This document shows, one piece after another, positions 1 to 7,256 of a DNA stretch of 39,201 bases; within the stretch, counting starts at the first letter, position 1, and every line of letters starts with the position of its first letter. The position numbers were made by a program, and so were the translations under genes. Location: contig JAUWUS010000012.1 in the NCBI GenBank assembly GCA_030617815.1, positions 1 through 39,201 on the forward strand. The letters are read 5' to 3'. This DNA comes from Gammaproteobacteria bacterium (GTDB lineage: Bacteria > Pseudomonadota > Gammaproteobacteria > UBA6429 > Thiohalophilaceae). The notes beneath the pieces are model-generated. The model made no database searches. It was given only the letters and a program-made list of their open reading frames with translations, and had not been told where the DNA came from.

Positions 1-32
1 AAAAAAAAGCGGAAATATTTTCATATTTCCGC
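1..32 (-). terminator. Rho-independent terminator of the Rrf2-family gene
   Basis: A perfect 10-bp stem (GCGGAAATAT at 9-18 with ATATTTCCGC at 23-32) closes a 4-nt loop. Read on the minus strand it is followed at once by eight T residues (8 down to 1). It lies about 55 bp beyond the stop codon of the minus-strand regulator gene. In the plus direction no U-run follows, so it should act mainly on minus-strand transcripts. Confidence 0.8.
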
Positions 33-88
33 AATTTAAATGGGGGCTTATTCGTTAAAACGAATTAAAATTTTTTAAATAAAGATTT

Positions 89-502
89 TTAGTCTTTATT
101 TGTCGCTTCCGGTGTTTTGTAAATGCTATGTAATTCAGCAAGACTAATGCTGTCAAGATAACCACCGATTAGCTCAAGTAAACTCAACCAGAGAGTATGG
201 CTGTCTGATTTGTTAAATTCAGGTTCCATGCTTGTTTCTTTAACCGTTGCTTTATCAACTGCTTTTACAATTGCAGCGATTGAAATGTCGGTTAATGGTT
301 TGTTTAGCATATAACCGCCACCTGGGCCGCGTGCGCTTTTAACAATGTCACATTTTCGTAATAAAGCGAAAATTTGCTCCAGGTACGAAATCGAAATATT
401 TTGAGCCTGCGCGAGGTGCGCTAAAGTCACAGGTTCATCGGCGTGAGTTGAAAGTTCTAAAACTGTCTTAATGGCATAATGTGCGCGTGATGATAATTTC
501 AT
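89..502 (-). CDS. Rrf2-family transcriptional regulator lacking the usual cluster cysteines
   Basis: A 137-residue DNA-binding regulator of the Rrf2 superfamily (the family of IscR, NsrR and CymR). It opens with the family's KLSSRAHYAI-type start and a winged helix-turn-helix at about residues 1-65, including the SISYLEQIFALLRK recognition helix and the wing motif RGPGGGY at 58-64. The dimerisation helix and C-terminal part (LWLSLLELIGGYLDSISLAEL) resemble IscR. In IscR and NsrR three cysteines just after the wing region bind an Fe-S cluster; here that stretch (about 85-105) has none, and the only cysteine is C51 in the helix-turn-helix. It may therefore work without a cluster or sense something else. 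It is transcribed alone, divergently from the Lon-like protease gene across 277 bp, and ends in a strong terminator. The target genes cannot be told from the sequence. Confidence 0.88.
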   Translation of the reverse strand: MKLSSRAHYAIKTVLELSTHADEPVTLAHLAQAQNISISYLEQIFALLRKCDIVKSARGPGGGYMLNKPLTDISIAAIVKAVDKATVKETSMEPEFNKSDSHTLWLSLLELIGGYLDSISLAELHSIYKTPEATNKD

Positions 503-632
503 AGTAGAGCCCCTTTTCTTGTTTTTCCCTGTTTTTGTGCTTTATTAAAGTTAAAACTTAAAAGACACATTGAAATACGGTTTATGTGAACAATGGTTAA
601 TTCTAAGTGAATTACTCGGGTATAGCCATTTT

Positions 633-644
633 TGTTACGTAACA
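633..644. promoter_or_regulatory. Perfect 12-bp palindrome, candidate operator
   Basis: TGTTACGTAACA is a perfect dyad with T/A-rich flanks. It sits in the 277-bp divergent gap between the Rrf2-family gene and the Lon-like protease gene, about 130 bp upstream of each start codon. It could be an operator for either gene or an autoregulatory site. No promoter hexamers could be placed with confidence in relation to it. The rest of the gap (503-779) shows no gene; a TATAAT-like hexamer lies at 733-738 without a good -35. Confidence 0.3.
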
Positions 645-779
645 TAAAAATCATGAAGGTTATCAAGTAATTATGATGCCTTCGTCCCTGAACATACATC
701 GGTATTTACTCGCAGCATACACTGCTTTAATTTATAATATAACTCATTTTCATTAAATAACACATAAAAACTGTAGACT

Positions 780-3227
780 ATGACACAATCTAAAGCATTT
801 AGTGCCCTGCAATTACGATCATTTTGCGACCAGGCTGAATTTAATTTCAAAACCACGGATGATATCCCTGATTTTGAAGGGATGGTCGGACAAGAACGGG
901 CTATAGAAGCGCTTTCTTTTGCCGTTGAAATCGACAAACCGGGTTATAACATGTACCTCATGGGTTCGGCCGGTTTAGGTAAGCACACGTTATTAAAACG
1001 TTTTTTAGATAAAGCGTCCTCAGAACAAAGTCCAGCAGACGACTGGTGTTATATTTTTAATTTTGATGAACCACAAAAACCTAAAGCAATTAGTTTACCT
1101 GCAGGACAAGGCCATAAGTTTCGTGATGATATGCGTCAACTGGTTCGGGATCTACAAACAGCCATCCCCAATGCCTTTGAAAGCGAGCTTTATTATACCC
1201 GGCAACAAGAAGTTCGTGATTCTCTAAAAGAACAAACTCATGCAGCATTTAATTCTTTAGCAGAAGAAGCAAAACAACATGATTTTATTTTTTTACGCAG
1301 TGATGAGGAATTAACTTTTGCAGCTGCTAAAGATGGAAAAAGATTAAGTGCTGAAGAGTATGAAAAATTATCGGCTAAAGATAAACAACACTTTGAAAAG
1401 TTTATTACGGTATTAGAAGAACGGCTGAATAATTTAATTCGATTACGTACTCAGTGGCAAAGAGAGAGCAGAGAAAAAACCACCGAAATAAATCGTGAAG
1501 TAGGTATGTTTGCAGCTGCACATCTTATTGATGAAGTGAAAGTAAAGTATAAAGAAATTAAAGCAATAACAACTTATTTAATGGATCTGCAAGAAGACGT
1601 TATTAATGGACTTTACGAATTTCGTGAGCAGGAACATGCTGATTTTTCTTTTGATAATGGTGAAGATTTTTTTGGCTTTCAGCATTATGAAATAAACCTG
1701 ATTGTTGATAATAAAAACAATGATGGTGCGCCTGTTGTTTATGAAAATAACCCAATGCACCAGAATTTATTAGGGCGTGTTGAATACATATCGCAAATGG
1801 GGACACAGGTAACTGATTATCGTTTTATTAAATCGGGTGCATTACATAAAGCGAATGGCGGTTACCTTATTATCGACGCGCAAAAATTGTTAACTCAACC
1901 CAATTCATGGGAAGCATTAAAAAGAGTATTGGTTGCAAAAAAAATCAATATTGAATCTTTAGGAGATTCCGCTGGTTTAGTTAATACCGTTTCTCTGGAG
2001 CCAGAACCAATACCGTTTGACACAAAAGTTGTACTCGTTGGTAGTCGCGCCTTGTATTATTTATTAGAAGAAGGTGATTCTGCATTTTCTGAGCTTTTTA
2101 AAGTAGAAGTGGATTTTTCTGAAAGTATTGACTGCTCAAAAGAATCATTAAATGAGTATGCACAAGTGATAGCGACCCTGGTCAGAAAAAATAAATTGGC
2201 TGCTTTTGAGCAAGATGCTGTTAAACGTGTCATTGAATATGGCATGCGTCAAATTGAAGACACGACACAATTATCAACACACATGCGCAGCATGCTGGAT
2301 CTTTTAATTGAAGCAGATTTTTGGGCAAAAAAAGAAAATAAATCAAAGGCCACAATTCAAACAGTGCAAAGAAAAGATGTGCAAACGGCGATTGATAAAC
2401 AAATTTATCGTGCAGATCGTAGTCGTGATCAAATTTATGATGAAATCAATAAAGGTATTATTCGTATTAATATTAGTGGTGAAAAAGTTGCCACAGTAAA
2501 TGGTTTGTTTGTTATTGAAACAGGGCGGCTTGAATTTGCACAGCCAGCGCGTATAACGGCTAATGTTCGTATTGGTGATGGTGATATTATCGATATAGAA
2601 CGTGAGGTTGAGCTCGGTGGTGCATTGCATTCAAAAGGTGTGTTGATCCTGTCTTCTTATTTGGGTGCTCATTACGCAACGAATAAACCATTTTCATTAT
2701 CAGCCAGCCTGGTTTTTGAACAGTCTTACGGCAGTGTTGATGGCGATAGTGCAACAGTCGGTGAACTCTGTGCATTAGTCTCTGCTATTTCAAAAGTACC
2801 GGTAAAACAATCATTTGCCATTACCGGTTCTGCAGATCAACACGGCAATGTTCAGGCTGTTGGTGGAATTAATGAAAAAATTGAAGGTTTTTTTGATATA
2901 TGTAAACAACAGGGTTTAACCGGTAAGCAAGGCGTTATTTTCCCTACAACGAATATTCCGCATTTAATATTAAGAGATGATGTGGTTGATGCAATTGAAA
3001 ATAAGCAGTTTGTTTTATATCCCATCAATAATGTAAATGAAGCTATCTCATTATTAACCGGATTGCCTGCTGGAGAACGTAATGCAGAAGGTGAGTTCCC
3101 TGAAAATTCAGTGAATCATAAAGTTGAACAACGTTTACTTGAAATGGCTAAATTAAAACATGAAGATCATCATAAAGATGAACATGATGATCATGAAGAT
3201 GATAAAGAATCAAAAAAGGATAAATGA
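780..3227 (+). CDS. Lon-like AAA+ ATP-dependent protease (LonB/YcbZ type)
   Basis: An 815-residue protein with an N-terminal AAA+ module and a C-terminal Lon protease domain. The Walker A loop GSAGLGKHT is at residues 62-70. A long inserted helical region (about 150-290) separates it from the rest of the ATPase core, as in the bacterial LonB/YcbZ branch rather than LonA, and there is no LonA substrate-binding N-domain. The proteolytic Ser-Lys dyad is visible: Ser657 in DGDSATV and Lys700 in INEKIEG. Their spacing of 43 matches that of E. coli Lon (S679/K722). The last 30 residues form a His/Asp/Lys-rich tail (HEDHHKDEHDDHEDD) that could bind metal or be disordered. bolA follows after 9 bp, suggesting cotranscription. 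No convincing Shine-Dalgarno precedes the ATG. Likely role: ATP-driven degradation of unfolded or regulatory proteins in the cytoplasm. Confidence 0.88.
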   Translation: MTQSKAFSALQLRSFCDQAEFNFKTTDDIPDFEGMVGQERAIEALSFAVEIDKPGYNMYLMGSAGLGKHTLLKRFLDKASSEQSPADDWCYIFNFDEPQKPKAISLPAGQGHKFRDDMRQLVRDLQTAIPNAFESELYYTRQQEVRDSLKEQTHAAFNSLAEEAKQHDFIFLRSDEELTFAAAKDGKRLSAEEYEKLSAKDKQHFEKFITVLEERLNNLIRLRTQWQRESREKTTEINREVGMFAAAHLIDEVKVKYKEIKAITTYLMDLQEDVINGLYEFREQEHADFSFDNGEDFFGFQHYEINLIVDNKNNDGAPVVYENNPMHQNLLGRVEYISQMGTQVTDYRFIKSGALHKANGGYLIIDAQKLLTQPNSWEALKRVLVAKKINIESLGDSAGLVNTVSLEPEPIPFDTKVVLVGSRALYYLLEEGDSAFSELFKVEVDFSESIDCSKESLNEYAQVIATLVRKNKLAAFEQDAVKRVIEYGMRQIEDTTQLSTHMRSMLDLLIEADFWAKKENKSKATIQTVQRKDVQTAIDKQIYRADRSRDQIYDEINKGIIRINISGEKVATVNGLFVIETGRLEFAQPARITANVRIGDGDIIDIEREVELGGALHSKGVLILSSYLGAHYATNKPFSLSASLVFEQSYGSVDGDSATVGELCALVSAISKVPVKQSFAITGSADQHGNVQAVGGINEKIEGFFDICKQQGLTGKQGVIFPTTNIPHLILRDDVVDAIENKQFVLYPINNVNEAISLLTGLPAGERNAEGEFPENSVNHKVEQRLLEMAKLKHEDHHKDEHDDHEDDKESKKDK

Positions 3228-3236
3228 GTAATTGAT

Positions 3237-3548
3237 ATGACAGTACAAGCAACAATCGAAAAAAAATTGGCTGATGATTTTAACCCATTACATTTAGAAG
3301 TTATAAACGAAAGCAGTAATCATAACGTGCCTGAAGGTTCGGAGTCTCACTTTAAAGTTGTTGTAGTTTCTCCTGCTTTTGCAGGAAAAAATTTACTCGC
3401 CCGTCATAGAATGATTAATGCAACCTTAGCGGATGAATTAAAAAATGCCATTCATGCTTTAGCGATTCATACATATACAGAAGAAGAGTGGCAGGAGACA
3501 TCAGGTGGAGCGCCGATGTCACCACCTTGTTTAGGTGGTGGGAAGTAA
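3237..3548 (+). CDS. bolA: BolA family protein
   Basis: A 103-residue BolA-like protein. BolA proteins pair with monothiol glutaredoxins to bind [2Fe-2S] clusters and influence iron-sulfur homeostasis, stress morphology and transcription. The family core is clear: LHLEVINES at about 18-26, then [25 protein letters not shown], and the helix around [22 protein letters not shown]. The C-terminal stretch (about 90-103, [14 protein letters not shown]) is short, Gly/Pro-rich and carries one cysteine. The gene starts 9 bp after the Lon-like protease stop and is probably in the same transcript. It is the last core gene before the cassette array. Family assignment is secure; which BolA paralogue it is cannot be decided from one gene. 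Confidence 0.88.
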   Translation: MTVQATIEKKLADDFNPLHLEVINESSNHNVPEGSESHFKVVVVSPAFAGKNLLARHRMINATLADELKNAIHALAIHTYTEEEWQETSGGAPMSPPCLGGGK

Positions 3549-3730
3549 AGTTACTGACTGTTATCGACCCATTGCTGCCGTTCATTCTTCTCTTTAAATA
3601 ATGATTTCATATCCCTAAAGCAGACATTAAAAATAAGACTGTTCATCTCTTGCATTCTGCAACTAGTGGGCCCGATTTGCTTTTATTGATATCAGGACCC
3701 CTTTACGGTAAGTTGTTGATATGAAAAAAG
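3549..3730. other. Non-coding left boundary of the cassette array
   Basis: No gene is visible here. The stretch contains CGACCCATTGCTGCCGTT (3565-3582) and AAAGCAGACATT (3617-3628). Similar elements recur at the right edge of the array (CGACCGCTAATGGCCGTT at 9460-9477 and CGACATTCAG at 9481-9490). They look like parts of one family of intergenic repeat. Two TTGATAT motifs lie near 3690 and 3717. No tyrosine recombinase gene is found on either strand where an integron integrase would normally lie. Confidence 0.45.
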
Positions 3731-3788
3731 TTTACAAAACAATATTAGAGTTATTTAATAATGATATACGGACCCACGGGTCCGTATA
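3731..3788 (+). promoter_or_regulatory. Candidate cassette promoter (Pc-like) with a start-site hairpin
   Basis: TTTACA (3731-3736, 5 of 6 matches to TTGACA) and TTTAAT (3754-3759, 5 of 6 matches to TATAAT) are separated by exactly 17 bp. The expected start falls at about 3766, inside an 11-bp perfect stem (3765-3775 with 3778-3788) closed by only two bases. It points into the first cassette and sits where an integron's Pc promoter would be. The hairpin might stabilise the 5' end or belong to an attI site. Confidence 0.5.
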
Positions 3789-3795
3789 ATCATCT

Positions 3796-3802
3796 GTTAG
3801 GT
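3796..3802 (+). other. Orphan core half-site (attI-like or R' only) at the array start
   Basis: GTTAGGT matches GTTRRRY and pairs with the R'' box ACCTAAC at 4185-4191, so it is the true left end of the first cassette. No R'' box lies upstream of it, so it is not a complete attC. It is either the remnant of an attI site whose integrase gene has gone or the right half of a decayed attC. Confidence 0.6.
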
Positions 3803-3812
3803 TTACAAAAAC

Positions 3813-4190
3813 ATGCATGGTTATCAAACAAAAATTGCATTAAGCTGGAGCATATTAATACTAGCTTTATTACATTGGTTATTTCTTGAGTCCGACTATT
3901 TTATTTACAAAATAGTAATAATAATTGCAGTTGCAATAAGAGCAAATTCTAGAGAAAGCGATAGAATTGAAAAAATAATTAAAAGTAATTCGTTGTCTGT
4001 AAAGTTATCTTTTATTTATGTATTTGGGTGGTTTCTATATGTTATGTACATATATTTCCAAAACCCTAATAGCTCCGAGCAAATATTAAATAGCATGCAA
4101 TTAACTCTGTTTTTAATACCAATATTCAGTATATTTATTATTAATGATATTAAATGGTATTTTAGGTGTAATGAAAATCAAAAAACCTAA
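3813..4190 (+). CDS. Cassette gene: small polytopic membrane protein, unknown function
   Basis: I do not recognise this 125-residue protein. It is strongly hydrophobic, with likely membrane segments at about 7-25, 31-43, 62-81 and 95-115. A charged loop lies at about 44-60 (RANSRESDRIEKIIKSN), and the C-terminus is short and polar. It is probably an inner-membrane protein with three or four helices. The ATG starts 10 bp after the core site, leaving an A-rich leader with no clear Shine-Dalgarno. The TAA stop lies within the R'' box of the following attC, which is typical of tightly packed cassettes. As first cassette it is the one most likely to be transcribed from the candidate promoter at 3731-3759. 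Confidence 0.7.
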   Translation: MHGYQTKIALSWSILILALLHWLFLESDYFIYKIVIIIAVAIRANSRESDRIEKIIKSNSLSVKLSFIYVFGWFLYVMYIYFQNPNSSEQILNSMQLTLFLIPIFSIFIINDIKWYFRCNENQKT

Positions 4191-4286
4191 CAAGTGCATC
4201 AAGAACATTCGCTTACCGCTCATTGGGACTTTTAAAAGAGGCGCTCTCGCTTCTCTTTTAAAAGCCCCTTATGCTAATCGTTAGGC
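4185..4286 (+). other. attC site 1 (102 bp)
   Basis: R'' is ACCTAAC at 4185-4191, followed by AAG; R' is GTTAGGC at 4280-4286. The centre has extended complementarity (ACTTTTAAAAGAG with CTCTTTTAAAAG), giving the long hairpin used for single-strand recombination. Its last 14 bases before the final GC (4271-4284) recur exactly at 11722-11735. Confidence 0.9.
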
Positions 4287-4296
4287 TTACAAAAAA

Positions 4297-5016
4297 ATGA
4301 ATCCGGAAGAACTTAATAAGATAATTACAGAAGCCCTTAACCAAGGTTCCAGTATACCGTGGTGGACATATTTGCTGTTTATAGTGCTACCATTTATTGG
4401 CAGTTATATTGGGGCATACTCGAAGAAAAAGGGTGAAAATCTCGCAACAAAAGAGGATGTTAATGTAATTACTCAAAAAATTGAGTCAGTTAAAGCTGAA
4501 ATACTTTTAACTAAAGAATTAGAAAAGCAATACCTCAATAAGAAGCTTGACCTGCTAATTTCCTTTTTTGATCATATTTCCGAATTTCACTATGAGTTAA
4601 TGGCGGTTAATTTCGGAGAATTTCCAAGCGATGAAGGTAAGTCACTTTATGAATATCAAGTAGCTTTTTATAAAGCAGTTGCAGAAATCACTAAAAGTTA
4701 TCAACGTTTGGTTGTGTTTATTACTCCTGACTCTCAAATACTTCATCATGCGGAGCAATTAACTACAGCAGTAATTTCATCAAGGAAAATTTTGAAGAAA
4801 CACTTTTTTAAAATAAAAACAACTGCCGCACAAGAAAGAGAGGCATACCTTTCTGGTGATACGAGTAAATTTAAAACTGCGGCAAAGGAAGCAGATGAGG
4901 CAAGCTCAATTTATTGGGGTGAAATGAAACCAACCGTAGAGGTATTCAAAGAGTACTTCCAGAAGTTTATAACTGATTTAAATGAATATGTTAAACCTGA
5001 AAGTAAAAAAGCCTAA
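4297..5016 (+). CDS. Cassette gene: membrane-anchored helical protein, unknown function
   Basis: A 239-residue protein with a single N-terminal membrane segment at about 22-41 (WWTYLLFIVLPFIGSYIGAY), followed by KKKGENLATKEDV at 43-55. The rest is a long mostly helical region rich in Lys and Glu, probably facing the cytoplasm. The segment reading (K)KGENLATKEDV is one I associate with a widespread family of uncharacterised bacterial proteins; its function is not known to me. The start is 10 bp after the core site with an A-rich leader. The stop codon lies inside the R'' box of attC 2. A structural or effector role at the membrane is possible, but nothing in the sequence shows an active site. 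Confidence 0.75.
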   Translation: MNPEELNKIITEALNQGSSIPWWTYLLFIVLPFIGSYIGAYSKKKGENLATKEDVNVITQKIESVKAEILLTKELEKQYLNKKLDLLISFFDHISEFHYELMAVNFGEFPSDEGKSLYEYQVAFYKAVAEITKSYQRLVVFITPDSQILHHAEQLTTAVISSRKILKKHFFKIKTTAAQEREAYLSGDTSKFKTAAKEADEASSIYWGEMKPTVEVFKEYFQKFITDLNEYVKPESKKA

Positions 5017-5091
5017 CAAGAAAATCAAGTCATTCGCTTCGCTCATTGGGACGCGCAAAAAGCGGCGCGCCCCTTATTGAAAACGTTAGAT
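5011..5091 (+). other. attC site 2 (81 bp)
   Basis: R'' is GCCTAAC (5011-5017) and R' is GTTAGAT (5085-5091). The centre contains GGGACGCGC and GCGGCGCGCCCC, which can pair. Over 81 positions it differs from attC 8 (8885-8965) at only eight. Confidence 0.92.
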
Positions 5092-5099
5092 TTATAAAA

Positions 5100-5474
5100 A
5101 TGAAAATAGCACCTATTCTCATATTGTTACTCTTCTCAGCGTCATTGCAGGCTGAATCATTATGTTTTAGCCCAGTTAAAGAGAAACAAGGCGATAAAGA
5201 TACTAAACGATCTTTCTGGCAGTCATTTGATTATAAAGTACAGGTAGATGATGGGCCGGTTATTACTCCGTCAGAAACAAAAAGCACTAAATACGAAATA
5301 TCAACAGAAAGACCACTTGTAAAAATAATACTAGGAAAGAAAGTTATTGAATCTTTCCATGTAAAAAACAAATGGTTAAAAGAAGGCAGAAACTGTATTT
5401 ACTTTAAAAATATTTACGAAACTTGGTCAGTTGTTGAAAAATGGCAGGCAGAGAAATTATGTTCGTGCAAATAA
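5100..5474 (+). CDS. Cassette gene: small secreted protein, unknown function
   Basis: The start was placed at 5100 because the reading frame upstream lies within attC 2, while MKIAPILILLLFSASLQA from this ATG forms a good Sec signal peptide with cleavage after about residue 18. The mature part of roughly 105 residues is Lys-rich, contains YKVQVDDGPVITPSE and three or four cysteines (including one CSC near the end), and looks like a small beta-rich periplasmic domain. I do not recognise the family. The leader between the core site and ATG is 8 bp, too short for a normal Shine-Dalgarno. Possible roles such as an immunity or inhibitor protein are only speculation. Confidence 0.72.
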   Translation: MKIAPILILLLFSASLQAESLCFSPVKEKQGDKDTKRSFWQSFDYKVQVDDGPVITPSETKSTKYEISTERPLVKIILGKKVIESFHVKNKWLKEGRNCIYFKNIYETWSVVEKWQAEKLCSCK

Positions 5475-5475
5475 A

Positions 5476-5554
5476 ATCTAACAAGGCACTTCAGTTGACC
5501 ACCAAAAGCGGCGCTTTGCTTGCTTTTGGAGTCAACTGAGCTTAATCGTTAGAT
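5476..5554 (+). other. attC site 3 (79 bp)
   Basis: R'' is ATCTAAC (5476-5482) and R' is GTTAGAT (5548-5554). The inner arms CAGTTGACCACCAAAAGC and GCTTTTGGAGTCAACTG pair with small bulges, giving the expected hairpin with extrahelical bases. Confidence 0.92.
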
Positions 5555-5568
5555 GTAAATAGAAAAAT

Positions 5569-5970
5569 ATGGAGATACTCTCACTTTTAATTCCAGCAAT
5601 GCTAGTAACTTTATTTTTCTTCTTTTTATTTGTCGGTAAATTAAGAGGTAAAATAGAAAAAGAATCGAATGCATTATTGGGCTTTCAGTGTGGTGGAATG
5701 TTTGGGTGGACAAGTTTATGTACTCCGTTAGTTAGACATACTATGTATGATGATTATTTAATCATTGGATATGGTAGTACACGGCATATTATTAAGTATG
5801 AAGATATAGATTTTGTTTCTAAATCACTAAGCCTATTAACTGAGAATCTGAGGTATCATCATAATAATCAAGAGTTACCTAAAAGAATTATAATATATAC
5901 AAACAATGCTTCTGACATACTTTCAATACTAAAGCTAAAGCATGTAGATATTAAATCAAAAGCATTATGA
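5569..5970 (+). CDS. Cassette gene: membrane-anchored protein with PH-like segment, unknown
   Basis: A 133-residue protein with one hydrophobic segment at about 4-23 (LSLLIPAMLVTLFFFFLFV). A soluble part contains YDDYLIIGYGSTRHIIKYEDI, which has the look of a bacterial PH-like (bPH) beta domain where a small membrane protein reads out its own level. That domain assignment is a guess from pattern only. The codon use is very A/T-rich. The gene begins 14 bp after the core site. Between the stop and attC 4 there are about 50 bp without features, so this cassette is less tightly packed than its neighbours. Confidence 0.68.
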   Translation: MEILSLLIPAMLVTLFFFFLFVGKLRGKIEKESNALLGFQCGGMFGWTSLCTPLVRHTMYDDYLIIGYGSTRHIIKYEDIDFVSKSLSLLTENLRYHHNNQELPKRIIIYTNNASDILSILKLKHVDIKSKAL

Positions 5971-6019
5971 CCCTAGTGGCTTGATGTGATATTGGATATA
6001 GTGAGTTTATGAGAAAAAC

Positions 6020-6118
6020 ATCTAACAAGGCACTCAAGACGGAAAAACAAAACTGTCACACCTTTTGCTACTGCAAAAGCTGCGCCAGTTTTGTTTTCCG
6101 CTTAATGCGACGTTATGT
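6020..6118 (+). other. attC site 4 (99 bp)
   Basis: R'' is ATCTAAC (6020-6026) and R' is GTTATGT (6112-6118), which departs from GTTRRRY at one base. The arms GACGGAAAAACAAAACTG and CAGTTTTGTTTTCCGC form a long stem. The unusual R' is explained by the next cassette, whose own R'' is ACATAAC. Confidence 0.9.
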
Positions 6119-6176
6119 GTATTAAAAACCACAGTTACCAATTACAAGCAATGCTAATAAAATCACGAGAATAAAT

Positions 6177-6482
6177 ATGCCGCTTTGTCCAAGTTGTAAA
6201 AAATGGAGTCCATTTATTTTTTCAAATAGAGAAAGAATAGAATGCGATAAATGTGGTGCAATTTATCGTGAAAATAAAAAATTTAATTATTCGCTTAGAG
6301 TGTTGCTCTTTTCAATGTGTTTTTTTATTCCTTTTATACTGACTTATTTACTTTCAGATAAAATTCTTATTGGAATTATTACAACCATTATAGTTATACT
6401 TGGTCATGATATTGGCATCAAATATGAAATATTAGAAAAAAAAGAAAAAGCTAATAACCCAGTTCCGCCATTTAATAATTAA
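6177..6482 (+). CDS. Cassette gene: zinc-ribbon plus two-helix membrane protein, unknown
   Basis: A 101-residue protein. It begins with a four-cysteine zinc ribbon: CPSC at residues 4-7 and CDKC at 23-26. Two hydrophobic helices follow at about 38-55 and 60-80, then a Lys-rich tail. This layout (cytoplasmic zinc ribbon, then membrane hairpin) occurs in many small uncharacterised proteins and gives no specific function. The ATG lies 58 bp inside the cassette, the longest leader of the array, and AATAAAT precedes it rather than a Shine-Dalgarno. The stop is followed 20 bp later by attC 5. Confidence 0.72.
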   Translation: MPLCPSCKKWSPFIFSNRERIECDKCGAIYRENKKFNYSLRVLLFSMCFFIPFILTYLLSDKILIGIITTIIVILGHDIGIKYEILEKKEKANNPVPPFNN

Positions 6483-6502
6483 AACTATATAATGAAATTA
6501 AC

Positions 6503-6562
6503 ACATAACAAGTCATTCAAACCGACGCCGAAAAGCGGCGCGGTTTAACTCAATCGTTAGAT
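6503..6562 (+). other. attC site 5 (60 bp, short type)
   Basis: R'' is ACATAAC (6503-6509) and R' is GTTAGAT (6556-6562). The centre CCGACGCCGAAAAGCGGCGCGG is compact. R'' breaks the consensus but is the exact complement of the GTTATGT at the start of the same cassette. It is close in length and sequence to attC 9. Confidence 0.9.
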
Positions 6563-6578
6563 ACAACCAAGGTATCAT

Positions 6579-7244
6579 ATGGACCTCAATAATAAAGCCA
6601 ACGAAAAAGTAAATGTAGAATGCAGAGAGTGTAAAAGAAGTACAAAACATTTAATCCTTGCATCTGCTGATTTATCGGATAGTGAAGTTATAGGTCATGA
6701 TTATGAAATATACTGGTCATCTAGTTACCAAATAGTTCAGTGCATGGGTTGTGAAACAATATCATTTAGACGTTGTAGTGAAAGCTCAGAAGACAATCCC
6801 ATTCAAATTGGTCCTAACGAGTGGGAGGAAAATATAAATGAAGATCTATACCCAAATCCAAATGAAGGCCGAGAACCATTATCAGACTCTAATATCTTGC
6901 CACCAAAAATTGAACGTATATATGAAGAAACAATAACTTCTCTTAATAGTCGCCAACCTGTTCTATGCGGCATTGGTATTCGCGCTTTGATTGAAACTAT
7001 TTCTAAAGAAAAAAATGCGAGTAGTAGAGACTTATTTGGAAAAATAAATGACCTTGTTTCAATGGGAGTTCTTACACAAGAAGGTGCTGATATTTTACAT
7101 AAATTAAGAACACTTGGTAATGCAGCAGCACACGAGGTTAAACCACATTCAGAACAACAATTAGGTCTAGCTATGGATGTTGTCGAACATCTATTAAACG
7201 GTGTATATATATTGCCATACCACGCAAAACGTACTTTTGACTAA
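6579..7244 (+). CDS. Cassette gene: DUF4145 domain protein with zinc ribbon
   Basis: A 221-residue protein. The N-terminal part carries two CxxC pairs (C15/C18 and C55/C58) that probably bind zinc. The C-terminal half, about 115-205, fits the DUF4145 family: CGIGIRALIETISKEK, then LHKLRTLGNAAAHEVKPHS, a helical arrangement with conserved R, N and H. DUF4145 occurs as small stand-alone proteins and fused to restriction-type nucleases, so a role in defence or nucleic acid metabolism is plausible but unproven. There is no membrane segment, so it is probably cytoplasmic. The gene starts 16 bp after the core site, with AAGGT as a possible ribosome-binding site. Family call is fairly sure, function unknown. 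Confidence 0.82.
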   Translation: MDLNNKANEKVNVECRECKRSTKHLILASADLSDSEVIGHDYEIYWSSSYQIVQCMGCETISFRRCSESSEDNPIQIGPNEWEENINEDLYPNPNEGREPLSDSNILPPKIERIYEETITSLNSRQPVLCGIGIRALIETISKEKNASSRDLFGKINDLVSMGVLTQEGADILHKLRTLGNAAAHEVKPHSEQQLGLAMDVVEHLLNGVYILPYHAKRTFD

Positions 7245-7256
7245 TGCGAAATATGT

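Noticed and set aside
3549-3800. Integron integrase gene upstream of the first core site
   Set aside because: Neither strand shows a tyrosine recombinase; bolA lies directly to the left and the 250-bp gap has no long reading frame.
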